The translations under genes were made by a program, and so were the position numbers. From assembly GCF_000687735.1 (NCBI RefSeq), contig NZ_JHXL01000004.1, positions 28,309 to 92,308 on the forward strand: DNA of 64,000 nt. Reading direction: 5' to 3'. How positions within the stretch are numbered: position 1 is the first letter of the stretch; every line of letters starts with the position of its first letter. The notes beneath the pieces are model-generated. The model was not told the origin of the DNA, ran no database searches, and saw only the letters and a program-made list of their open reading frames with translations. The DNA is from Acholeplasma equifetale ATCC 29724. GTDB lineage: Bacteria > Bacillota_I > Bacilli_A > Acholeplasmatales > Acholeplasmataceae. Positions 17,257 to 25,055 of this stretch are shown here, piece after piece.

Positions 17257-17366
17257 ATTTTTACATAGCATTTTTAGATAATTATACAATATTTGCACAT
17301 AATTTCATATTTGTAAGAAGAAATTGAACATATATTCATAATTTTATCACTTTTTTCCAATTATAA

Positions 17367-17397
17367 AAAAACAAGGAGATTGAAACTCCTTGTTTTA
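17367..17397 (-). terminator. Terminator after the NagPA-domain gene
   Basis: ACAAGGAG (17371-17378) pairs with CTCCTTGT (17386-17393), with A- and T-rich flanks. It starts about 10 bases after the stop at 17408. Confidence 0.85.
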
Positions 17398-17407
17398 TTT
17401 CAATGAA

Positions 17408-18970
17408 CTAAGCGATATTTTTGAATAAATCTAAAAGTGAATTAATTTCATCGCTATGTACATTATAGATAAATGGTGCACTCCATTCAGATCCACTAAA
17501 TTGACTGTTACCTCTAATTCGAACTTGGATGCTATAAGTACCACGATTTAGTTTAATAAGCGATAATTGTTCTTTTGCTACTGTATACTGCGTTGTGTAA
17601 GCTGTTAAAGTATTGACAACCTTAACATCATAATATGCACTTTCAACACCAGTGAAACCTAAAACACCTTCATTTGTTACATATAAGTTTGAAGGACTAT
17701 CAAATGGTGAACGCATATCAGGATAACTCACTTCTGTAAACATTGGAGCAAAGTCACCTTTAATAAATAATAAACCATTTGAAATTGAACGTAATCTACC
17801 ATCAGATAATGTATTTAATACTTCAAAGTCACCTTCTCCAGTTTTATCAATCATCATTGTTGATGATCCACCACCATCTAAATTATACGCAGATTGAGCT
17901 CCATGTGACTTCATGATATATGCTAATTCTTCTAACGTTACACCGTCTTTACCTTCTTGTGCTGCACGTCCATCAACAACAACAAAGAATACAATACCTT
18001 CTTTTGTTAAACCAATAGCTGTTCTTGGATGGCGTCCGGTCGGTGTTGCATTTTTAACATTAGCATCAATATTTCCATTAACAACTAATGGTGCACCGAC
18101 ACCAACAGCAAATCTAGCATTTTCAAATCCATTTCCAAGTAATTCTTGTATTAAAATTGTATCAGAATCAGTTACTAAGTTATCATCTTGGAATGTTTTA
18201 CCAACCAAAACAAATGTTCTTTCTTTAACAGTTACAGCTTCAGTTGTATGTTCTAGTAAAACACCTTTTGCATAGGATCTTGTACCATCACCTGCAATTT
18301 TAATATCAGAAGCTTTAACAACTACTTTAGGTAATTCCGCAGGAATTTCTAAACCATAATTTTCAAAGAAAATTGCTACTTCTAAATCATTTTGTGGTAA
18401 TTGGTTTGTTCGATCAATTTTAATTCTATTTTTCAATTCACTATCTTTACCTAAAATATTAATGTGTTGCCCTTGGTGAGTCGGATTCCCAAAAATAACT
18501 GACCCATCATCTAAAAAACCAACAGCATTAGCGTTTTTTCCACCCCTATGATAAACTTCAAAGTTTATAATATGATGATTTGTTGCACGACCTGTATTGT
18601 TTATATCATAAAAGTCAGCATTAATACCACCATAAACTTGAATTTGAGGAAATCTATTTTCTGCATTGTAAATTAATCCAGTTAATGGACTCATCCCCCA
18701 TGCAAATGGCTGATAGTTATCTGCAGCTATAACACGATAATCTGAGTTTTTTAAATTTGCACCGATATAGTTATAGTGTTGATTAGTTGTAGTTGTACCT
18801 AAAGTCATCTGACCAATCATTCGGATATGAACAATATCGTTATAGTTGTTAACTTCTCTAGTTGTGGCACTAAACTTATACTCTAAATCAGCAGCATGGG
18901 TCGTTTGTGTCCCAATGACAACAACTAATAATAAATAAAATATTGCAATAAATAGCTTTTTAATTTTCAT
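17408..18970 (-). CDS. Secreted NagPA (phosphodiester glycosidase) domain protein
   Basis: A signal peptide (about 1-27, ending TTHAADL) is followed by beta-rich sequence and a NAGPA domain at about 230-405. The domain is identified by PRTAIGLTKEGIVFFVVVDG and the family signature YNLDGGGSSTM. The C-terminal 110 residues look like a fibronectin-type beta domain. NAGPA-fold enzymes cut GlcNAc from phosphodiester-linked sugar; bacterial versions act on wall or exopolysaccharide material. The gene follows a small lipoprotein gene by 14 bases. It may prepare sugar phosphodiesters, such as teichoic acid branches, for the scavenging pathway next door. The exact substrate is unknown. Confidence 0.82.
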   Translation of the reverse strand: MKIKKLFIAIFYLLLVVVIGTQTTHAADLEYKFSATTREVNNYNDIVHIRMIGQMTLGTTTTNQHYNYIGANLKNSDYRVIAADNYQPFAWGMSPLTGLIYNAENRFPQIQVYGGINADFYDINNTGRATNHHIINFEVYHRGGKNANAVGFLDDGSVIFGNPTHQGQHINILGKDSELKNRIKIDRTNQLPQNDLEVAIFFENYGLEIPAELPKVVVKASDIKIAGDGTRSYAKGVLLEHTTEAVTVKERTFVLVGKTFQDDNLVTDSDTILIQELLGNGFENARFAVGVGAPLVVNGNIDANVKNATPTGRHPRTAIGLTKEGIVFFVVVDGRAAQEGKDGVTLEELAYIMKSHGAQSAYNLDGGGSSTMMIDKTGEGDFEVLNTLSDGRLRSISNGLLFIKGDFAPMFTEVSYPDMRSPFDSPSNLYVTNEGVLGFTGVESAYYDVKVVNTLTAYTTQYTVAKEQLSLIKLNRGTYSIQVRIRGNSQFSGSEWSAPFIYNVHSDEINSLLDLFKNIA

Positions 18971-18984
18971 TTATACATACCCCC

Positions 18985-19761
18985 TTAGGCAGGTAAGGCG
19001 ATACTAACTTCGCCTATATTGCTAAATGTCATTGTAACAACAAATTTAATAGTATCAACTTTTGCATCAAATACAATTTGATTCAAAGTTCCTTCTTCAT
19101 TCAATGTTAATGAAAGATTAGCCATTGTAATACCTTCAGAAAAACTTAAGAATGAATCTAAAATACCATATTGATTGTTATTTAAAATATACATATTATT
19201 TACATAAGTGAACATTTCTTCTGTAAATTTATAATAAAATTGATTTTTTGATGATTCTATTTCTTTTTTCACATAACCTTCACTTGAAGGATAATATCCA
19301 TAATGTTTTCTTGCAGAGCGATCGTAATATTCTATATAATCCCCATCTTGGAACTTAGAGATTGCTCCATCATATTCAAATGTCACGATAGTGTCGGTAT
19401 ACATTTGTAAATCTTTAATAGCAACCGTTAAAGTATAATTGTTTTCTTCATGCAGAAAGGCTAATGCTTTTTTTAACGGTGACTCATATATTTCCCATAA
19501 CGCATAAATCGTTATATTTTCCGTGATAGGTTTTGTAAAGTCAAAACTTTCTGACTCATTTTCTGAATACCAACGGATAAAAGTATACCCTTCTCTAATT
19601 GGTGTTTCCGGTTCTTCAAATAACGCTCCCACTTCTAATGTAAATTCTTGTGGTGTAGAACCGTCTGTTAAATCTAATGTAACTTTAACTATATTTGCTT
19701 CATTACAAGCAACCAAAAAAACTAAAAATGAAAATAATAATACACTTAGTAGTTTTTTCAT
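18985..19761 (-). CDS. Small lipoprotein with InlB/Flg_new-type repeat
   Basis: The protein has 258 residues with a lipobox (LVAC, Cys19). Residues about 25-92 carry a Listeria-Bacteroides (InlB B-repeat, Flg_new-like) module: VTLDLTDGSTPQEF, REGYTFIRWYSE and ITIYALWE. The remaining 165 residues are beta-rich without a family I recognise. It is the first gene of a two-gene unit with the NagPA protein, and a cre-like site lies about 80 bases upstream. An adhesin or substrate-holding role is inferred. Confidence 0.75.
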   Translation of the reverse strand: MKKLLSVLLFSFLVFLVACNEANIVKVTLDLTDGSTPQEFTLEVGALFEEPETPIREGYTFIRWYSENESESFDFTKPITENITIYALWEIYESPLKKALAFLHEENNYTLTVAIKDLQMYTDTIVTFEYDGAISKFQDGDYIEYYDRSARKHYGYYPSSEGYVKKEIESSKNQFYYKFTEEMFTYVNNMYILNNNQYGILDSFLSFSEGITMANLSLTLNEEGTLNQIVFDAKVDTIKFVVTMTFSNIGEVSIALPA

Positions 19762-19841
19762 AAACTACCCCCCTACTCTTTTGAATTATGCTTATATGAG
19801 TATATTGTATAACTTACGACACGAAAAAAATTTTTAATATA

Positions 19842-19855
19842 TGAAATCGCTATCA
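19842..19855. promoter_or_regulatory. cre-like operator upstream of the lipoprotein-NagPA unit
   Basis: TGAAATCGCTATCA matches 13 of 14 cre consensus positions and shares the TGAAATCGCT half with the site at 4895-4908. Confidence 0.6.
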
Positions 19856-19870
19856 TTACATGAAATAAAT

Positions 19871-19894
19871 AAAAAGTCGGTTTGACCGACTTTT
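19871..19894 (-). terminator. Terminator of the L-serine dehydratase operon
   Basis: AAAAGTCGG and CCGACTTTT pair over a 5-base loop. The stem begins at the serine dehydratase stop codon. Confidence 0.85.
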
Positions 19895-21107
19895 ACCAAC
19901 AATTATCATCTTTGAAATATTCATACTGCTTAGCTAGGCCACCCTCGGATGTTTCTTTATAACCTGTGTGCATATCAAGACCCGTTTGATACATAGTTTG
20001 TATCACCATATCAAATGAAATTTTTCTTGAATCTGATAAAAAATATGCTAAACCACAGGCATCAATTGCTCTTAAAGCTGCTACAGCATTTCTCTCGATA
20101 CAAGGAATTTGAACAAAACCGTTAATCGGATCACATGTTAATCCTAAATGATGTTCCATAGCAATCTCTGCAGCATATTCAACTTGATCAATTGATAAAT
20201 TAAATAATGTTGCATGAGCTGCTGCTGCCATTGAACATGCACTTCCAACTTCTGCTTGACATCCTGCAACTGCGCCTGATATTGATGCATTATGTTTAAT
20301 AAGATTACCAAACAAACCAGCAATAGCTAAAGCTTTTATGATACGATTTTCATCAATAAATTTATGTTTTTGATGCATATAATATAATACTGCAGGAACA
20401 ACGCCACAGGCACCGCATGTTGGCGCTGTAACAACAATTCCACCTGCTGCATTTTCTTCACTTACTGCAAAAGCATAAGCACTCACTAATCGATTTTCTT
20501 TTACTTCATCTGGTTCATTTTTAAGTTTTTTATTGATGAGTGTTTTTGCTTTTCTTATAACTTTTAATGGTCCAGGTAATACGCCTTCTGCTTTTAATCC
20601 ATTTTCAACTGAATGCTTCATTGTTTCCCAAACTATTTTTAAATAGTCAACAATTTCTATACCTTCAACTTCAATAACATAGTCATATAAGGAAATTTGT
20701 TTTTTCTTACAATAGTTTTTTATTTCATTAAATGTTTGATGTGGATATATATGTGGTGCTTTTTCTTCTATATTTCCAAAAACAATTTGGCCACCACCAA
20801 TACTTTTAACTTCTTCTTCAAAAATGAATTCATCATTAAAATATCCTTTAAAAATTAAAGTGTTGGCATGTTTTTTTAAATCAATTTGATGTTCAAATTC
20901 AACTTCTATAGGTTTAAAAACATCCATAATTGCATCATGTGTTAAATGCCCTTTACCGGTTAATGCTAATGAATTATAAAGAATAACATGTACTTTATCT
21001 AAATTTGGATATTTTTCTTTTAAAATTTTAGCTGCATTTCCTGGTCCCATTGTATGTGAACTTGATGGTCCATAACCAATGTTATATAAATAACGAATAG
21101 ATAACAT
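19893..21107 (-). CDS. sdaA: L-serine dehydratase, single-chain iron-sulfur type
   Basis: Deaminates L-serine to pyruvate and ammonia using a [4Fe-4S] cluster. The beta domain comes first ([19 protein letters not shown], residues 8-26), then the alpha domain. Cluster-type cysteines appear in [26 protein letters not shown] and [14 protein letters not shown]. At 404 residues it is a little shorter than the E. coli enzyme but has both domains in one chain. It is the last gene of an operon with a PIG-L deacetylase and a GNAT protein (gaps of 10 and 13 bases). Pyruvate from serine would feed fermentation, consistent with adhE elsewhere in the window. Confidence 0.93.
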   Translation of the reverse strand: MLSIRYLYNIGYGPSSSHTMGPGNAAKILKEKYPNLDKVHVILYNSLALTGKGHLTHDAIMDVFKPIEVEFEHQIDLKKHANTLIFKGYFNDEFIFEEEVKSIGGGQIVFGNIEEKAPHIYPHQTFNEIKNYCKKKQISLYDYVIEVEGIEIVDYLKIVWETMKHSVENGLKAEGVLPGPLKVIRKAKTLINKKLKNEPDEVKENRLVSAYAFAVSEENAAGGIVVTAPTCGACGVVPAVLYYMHQKHKFIDENRIIKALAIAGLFGNLIKHNASISGAVAGCQAEVGSACSMAAAAHATLFNLSIDQVEYAAEIAMEHHLGLTCDPINGFVQIPCIERNAVAALRAIDACGLAYFLSDSRKISFDMVIQTMYQTGLDMHTGYKETSEGGLAKQYEYFKDDNCW

Positions 21108-21120
21108 AAACTGCTCCTTT

Positions 21121-22095
21121 TTATAAATCTTTTCTCATAATAGCAAAAGACTCAATAATTTTAAATCCTGCATTCAAATATATTTTTCTTGCCGGATTTT
21201 GTGAACCTGTAAATAGCGTCATAAAATGAGCACCATTGTTTTTAGAATGTAAAATCAATTCTGCAAATAAACTTTTACCTAAACCTCTTCCTTGAGCATT
21301 AGGATGTATACCAATACCTGCAAAATATCCACGTTTTGAATTTTCTGTTTTAAGTGGTCCTGTCCAACCTAAAATTTCACCATCTTTATGAACAACAAGC
21401 ATTTTTAATGGGTTTTTCAATGCTAAATTATTATTTACTGTTTGAAGCCACAAATCATTATTTAATGCTTTAAAAAGTGATTCAAAACCGTGATGTTTAT
21501 TTGGATCATATTCAGTAATATAATATCCATCATTCATATTTTTACAATTTAGTTCTTCAATATGTTTAGGTAATTTATATTTTCTAATGTCTTGATAAAA
21601 TGCGTCTTGATTTTGTCCATCAATTATATACCCATTATTAATTAAGAAAAAATAAAATGGTGAATGATAAGGTATAGCAGGTGCATTCGGATGATCATGG
21701 GGTTCATGTCCTGGTATATACCATTCTAGTTGGAACGGATTTAAAAATAACTCACGAATAAATTTTTTACCCATTTTTTTTAGTCTTAACTCTAATTCAT
21801 GAAGCATTTTAGTCCCAAAACCTTGTCTTTGAAAAGCGTTTTTTACAACAACAAATGTAATAAATCCGGGTGTCGTACTTTCTAAATTTTGATATGCGCC
21901 ATGTCCAAAACCAATTACTTCTTCATCTTTTTTTAGTATTAAAAATAAATTGGGATCAAATAACGGATGATTGATGAAATGTTTCACAAACTTTTCTTTT
22001 GTGAAAGATTTATAGATTGATTGTGGAGCAACATCCATATTCCATATTTCAACAATTTGATCTAAATATTTGTCTTGATAATTTATAATTTCCAT
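21121..22095 (-). CDS. Double GNAT-domain acetyltransferase
   Basis: Two GNAT folds make up the 324 residues. The first, about 1-150, has the acetyl-CoA motif VVKNAFQRQGFGTKM. The second, about 165-324, has GIHPNAQGRGLGKSL. Both keep the R/Q-x-x-G-x-G/A pyrophosphate loop, so both could be active. The acceptor is not known. The gene lies between the PIG-L deacetylase and serine dehydratase genes, so a small amino-sugar or amino-acid substrate is plausible. Confidence 0.85.
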   Translation of the reverse strand: MEIINYQDKYLDQIVEIWNMDVAPQSIYKSFTKEKFVKHFINHPLFDPNLFLILKKDEEVIGFGHGAYQNLESTTPGFITFVVVKNAFQRQGFGTKMLHELELRLKKMGKKFIRELFLNPFQLEWYIPGHEPHDHPNAPAIPYHSPFYFFLINNGYIIDGQNQDAFYQDIRKYKLPKHIEELNCKNMNDGYYITEYDPNKHHGFESLFKALNNDLWLQTVNNNLALKNPLKMLVVHKDGEILGWTGPLKTENSKRGYFAGIGIHPNAQGRGLGKSLFAELILHSKNNGAHFMTLFTGSQNPARKIYLNAGFKIIESFAIMRKDL

Positions 22096-22105
22096 TTTTG
22101 ACCTC

Positions 22106-22798
22106 TTATAATTCTCTTACAATTTTCTTTTGATATTCTAAAACAGCAAAAGCTTGAGCATATGTTTTACGAGCTAATGCTCCACGTACAAAAGCTAAAT
22201 GTGTATAATAATCATAATATTTGAATGACTTACTATTTGTTACAAACCAATGTGTTTGAAGTGCTTTTTTCCATAACTCATATGCTTCTTCACTACACGG
22301 TATATAAATATACGGTACAAAACCTTCTGAATCTTCCCAATTTTCTGAAAAATATGTTGGAGAAAAATGCCTTTCTCCTTTTATTTTATTCCCCATATCA
22401 ATACCTGCATAAAAAGTTGCGTCTTGCACAATCTCACTACATTTCTTATGATCAATATGCATTGATTCTTTCCAGTGTGTAAAAATTAATGTAGGTTTAT
22501 ATTTTCTTATTAATTCAGCAACTTCAAAACGAACTTTTTCATTATTAGGTAGTTCTCCATCATTATAGTCGAATACAATAGCTTCTCCATTTAACAGACT
22601 TGCAAATGCTTTTGCTTCATTAATTTTTTGTTTACGATATGTTTCTACATCCATATGTGGTGGGTTACCACGTTCCCCTGCAGTTAACGCAACAGTAATT
22701 ATTTTATGTCCTTTTAAAGCTAAATCTGCTAAAACTAAACCTGAAGTCAATTCAACATCACCGATATGTGCACCTATTGCCATATAAACAGAACTCAT
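22106..22798 (-). CDS. PIG-L/LmbE-family deacetylase
   Basis: The 230-residue protein has the PIG-L zinc motif in the form AHIGDVE near residue 8 (usual AHPDDxE), and the distal HxDH-type motif in HIDHKKC. Family members remove acetyl groups from GlcNAc-containing conjugates, as BshB does in bacillithiol synthesis and MshB in mycothiol synthesis. It is the first gene of a three-gene operon with GNAT and serine dehydratase genes. The PD to IG change in the motif keeps the His, Asp and Glu that bind metal or act in catalysis. The substrate is not known; an amino-sugar conjugate is the family expectation. Confidence 0.85.
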   Translation of the reverse strand: MSSVYMAIGAHIGDVELTSGLVLADLALKGHKIITVALTAGERGNPPHMDVETYRKQKINEAKAFASLLNGEAIVFDYNDGELPNNEKVRFEVAELIRKYKPTLIFTHWKESMHIDHKKCSEIVQDATFYAGIDMGNKIKGERHFSPTYFSENWEDSEGFVPYIYIPCSEEAYELWKKALQTHWFVTNSKSFKYYDYYTHLAFVRGALARKTYAQAFAVLEYQKKIVREL

Positions 22799-22877
22799 AA
22801 TTTATACTCCTTTATTGCTTCATAATTTGATTATAAACGATTTAGTATAAGTTTACTTTTGATACGATAAATAAAAA

Positions 22878-22891
22878 TGTAATCGATTACA
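22878..22891. promoter_or_regulatory. 14-bp perfect palindromic operator in a divergent promoter region
   Basis: TGTAATCGATTACA is a perfect palindrome with the CG centre and TG/CA ends of LacI-family operators, about 80 bases from the PIG-L gene start and 73 from the plus-strand gene. It could control either direction. Confidence 0.5.
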
Positions 22892-22963
22892 CATATAATT
22901 TTAATGCATCTTCTTATTTGAATTGATACAAACTGATAAAATCAAATCAAAGGAGATAAGTTA

Positions 22964-23707
22964 ATGAAATCAATTAAAAATATGTATTTATTAAGCAATC
23001 GTGTTGCTTTATACAACGAAGTTTTATGTTTATTAGGTTTAGGAAGCATGTCTGAAACCAAAAGAGCTGATGAATATTCAGATATGGATTTTTTCTTAGT
23101 TGTTAAAAATGGATCTAAAGATCGCTTTTTATATCAACTTGATTGGTTAGAAATTCATCCCATTTTATTTACATTTAAAAATTCTAATGATGGTAATAAA
23201 GTACTTTTTAGTGATGGTACTTTTGCAGAATACGCTGTATTCACTGAAGATGAAATATTAAATGCTACTTATACAAAAGGAAAAATTTATTATCAAAAGG
23301 AAACATATCTAGAGAATATTTCTGATTGTAAAAATATAAAATTCAAAAAACCAATTGATATATCCTATCATGTAAACGAAGCATTATCAAATCTATATAT
23401 TGGTTTAAAGCGTGAAAAACGTGGTGAGTATGCTTCTGCTACAACATTCATTCAGTCTTACGCATATCAACTTGTTGTTCAGTTATTTCCATATTGTTTC
23501 GAAAATACAATAGAGTTTGAGGATTACTTTGTTTATGAAAGACGTATTGAATTTCATTTTAAAGAAGCAAAATCTATTATTTCTAATATGCGTCAGGGGT
23601 ATCTTAAAAATAAAGAATCTGCTTCAGAAATATTAAATTTTTTAATTAAATACTTTAATCCTAATGAATTTATCGTAAAAGAAATTAAAGATATGATTCA
23701 TTCATAA
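22964..23707 (+). CDS. Nucleotidyltransferase-fold protein
   Basis: The 247-residue protein shows a Pol-beta-type nucleotidyltransferase core near the N-terminus: GLGSMSETKRADEYSDMDFF, with the GS and DxD metal-binding pattern. The rest resembles the helical C-terminus of lincosamide or aminoglycoside nucleotidyltransferases. A good ribosome-binding site (AAAGGAGAT) precedes the ATG. It may modify a small molecule, but no substrate can be named. It is not a MNT/HEPN toxin-antitoxin pair, as there is no HEPN neighbour and the protein is too long. Confidence 0.65.
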   Translation: MKSIKNMYLLSNRVALYNEVLCLLGLGSMSETKRADEYSDMDFFLVVKNGSKDRFLYQLDWLEIHPILFTFKNSNDGNKVLFSDGTFAEYAVFTEDEILNATYTKGKIYYQKETYLENISDCKNIKFKKPIDISYHVNEALSNLYIGLKREKRGEYASATTFIQSYAYQLVVQLFPYCFENTIEFEDYFVYERRIEFHFKEAKSIISNMRQGYLKNKESASEILNFLIKYFNPNEFIVKEIKDMIHS

Positions 23708-23785
23708 AAAATCAAATAAATTTTCATTTAACTTTTGTGTTATATAATAAAGATATATAAATTAATTATTTTTGGGGTAAAATTT

Positions 23786-24685
23786 ATGGATATCAAGTTA
23801 AAAACTTTACTATCCGTTGTAGAAACGGGTAGTTTTACTAAAGCCGCTTATAATTTAGCACTTACGCAACCAGCGGTAAGCCAACAAATTAAAAGCTTAG
23901 AACAAGAATTTAAAATTGTCATATTTGATAAAAGAAAAAAGAAGCTTGAGTTAACCAAAGAAGGAGAACTCTTGGTGCGTTATGCAAAAAGAGTAGATCA
24001 GCTAACCCATAACTTAACTATAGCCTTGGATTCAATACGTAAAAATATTTCTATGAAAAATACATTAGTTATAGGAATTACACATACTTTAGAATCCAAT
24101 ATCATCGCAAAAGCAATCGCTCAATACACCTCCGAAAATAATGCATTCCATATTCGATTGATTTCTGATTCAGTTAAAAATCTTTATCAAAAAATGAAAA
24201 CATATGAGATAGATATTTGTATCATTACAGGTAATATTTCTGATAAAGATTTTTCATTTATTCCACTTGATAATGATACATTAGCTGTGGCAGTATCAAA
24301 CGATAATCCAATTTCAGAATTTGAAAGTATATCATTAGAAAAACTTAGACATGAAAAATTAATTTTAAGATCAATTTCTTCTGATACACGTATTTTATTT
24401 GAATCTCATCTAAAAACTAAAAATTTCGATATCTCAGATTTCAATGTTGTTTTAGAACTTGATAACGTTGAAGTTATTAAAGATTTAGTACGAGATAATT
24501 TTGGAGTATCCATTTTATCTCGTAAATCTTGTATCAAGGAAATTAAGAAAAATAAATTCAAGTTAATAAATATAGATAACATTGATATGACACGTCAAAT
24601 TAATTTATACTTCCATAAAGATTTTCAATTTATCAACGAATTAAAACGTATCATTTCAATATACAACCACTTATTGGTCAATTAA
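23786..24685 (+). CDS. LysR-family transcriptional regulator
   Basis: A typical LysR protein of 299 residues: winged helix-turn-helix at 1-60 (TGSFTKAAYNLALTQPAVSQ) and a type 2 periplasmic-binding-like effector domain at about 90-290. The ATG at 23786 is chosen because the family always starts MD-IKLKTLL-like and GGGG lies nine bases upstream. An in-frame ATG 17 codons earlier falls among likely promoter bases (TTATATAAT). It follows the nucleotidyltransferase gene by about 80 bases and ends at a strong terminator. Its effector and targets are unknown. Confidence 0.9.
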   Translation: MDIKLKTLLSVVETGSFTKAAYNLALTQPAVSQQIKSLEQEFKIVIFDKRKKKLELTKEGELLVRYAKRVDQLTHNLTIALDSIRKNISMKNTLVIGITHTLESNIIAKAIAQYTSENNAFHIRLISDSVKNLYQKMKTYEIDICIITGNISDKDFSFIPLDNDTLAVAVSNDNPISEFESISLEKLRHEKLILRSISSDTRILFESHLKTKNFDISDFNVVLELDNVEVIKDLVRDNFGVSILSRKSCIKEIKKNKFKLINIDNIDMTRQINLYFHKDFQFINELKRIISIYNHLLVN

Positions 24686-24709
24686 AGCACTTGTTGAAGT
24701 GCTTTTTTA
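24684..24709 (+). terminator. Terminator of the LysR gene
   Basis: AAAGCACTT (24684-24692) pairs with AAGTGCTTT (24697-24705), followed by T residues. The stem begins in the stop codon. Confidence 0.85.
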
Positions 24710-24731
24710 TATATATAAAGCTTTAAAAAAT

Positions 24732-24756
24732 AAAAAAACTTGATATATGATCAAGT
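24732..24756 (-). terminator. Terminator of tRNA-Leu
   Basis: On the minus strand ACTTGAT and ATCAAGT pair over 5 bases and are followed by seven T. It lies about 125 bases beyond the tRNA 3' end; the stretch between shows no gene. Confidence 0.65.
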
Positions 24757-24882
24757 CAATTTAATTTTCTTTAGATATTTTAATGCAATTATTTTGATAA
24801 AATCACGACTCATAATAAACTTGATACATCAATTGCACTTGTCAAGATAAAGTGGACACGTATCAAACTTATGCATTCAATA

Positions 24883-24968
24883 TGGTGCTCGGGAAGGGAT
24901 TTGAACCCTCATGGGATTTCTCCCACTACCACCTCAAGGTAGCGTGTATACCATTTCACCACCCGAGC
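24883..24968 (-). tRNA. tRNA-Leu (anticodon GAG)
   Basis: Read on the minus strand, the acceptor stem GCTCGGG/CCCGAGC, D arm, anticodon stem CTACC/GGTAG with loop TTGAGGT (anticodon GAG), long variable arm (TGGGA/TCCCA, class II) and T arm with TTCAAAT all fold. CCA is encoded. It reads CUC and CUU leucine codons. Confidence 0.95.
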
Positions 24969-25020
24969 ATGCTATAAAATAATAGCATAATTTATACTAA
25001 AAATCAACATTCATAAACCA

Positions 25021-25042
25021 AAAAAGGGGTACAACCCCTTTT
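25021..25042 (-). terminator. Terminator after fakA
   Basis: AAAAGGGGT and ACCCCTTTT form a near-perfect stem with a 3-base loop and T-rich tail, 14 bases after the fakA stop. Confidence 0.85.
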
Positions 25043-25055
25043 ATATTTTAATCAA

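Noticed and set aside
22964..23707. MNT-type antitoxin
   Set aside because: The nucleotidyltransferase motif is present, but the protein is about twice the MNT length and has no HEPN toxin partner.
24832..24862. Stretch resembling the end of an IS3-type element (AGTGGACACG)
   Set aside because: Too short, with no transposase remnant, inverted partner or target duplication nearby.
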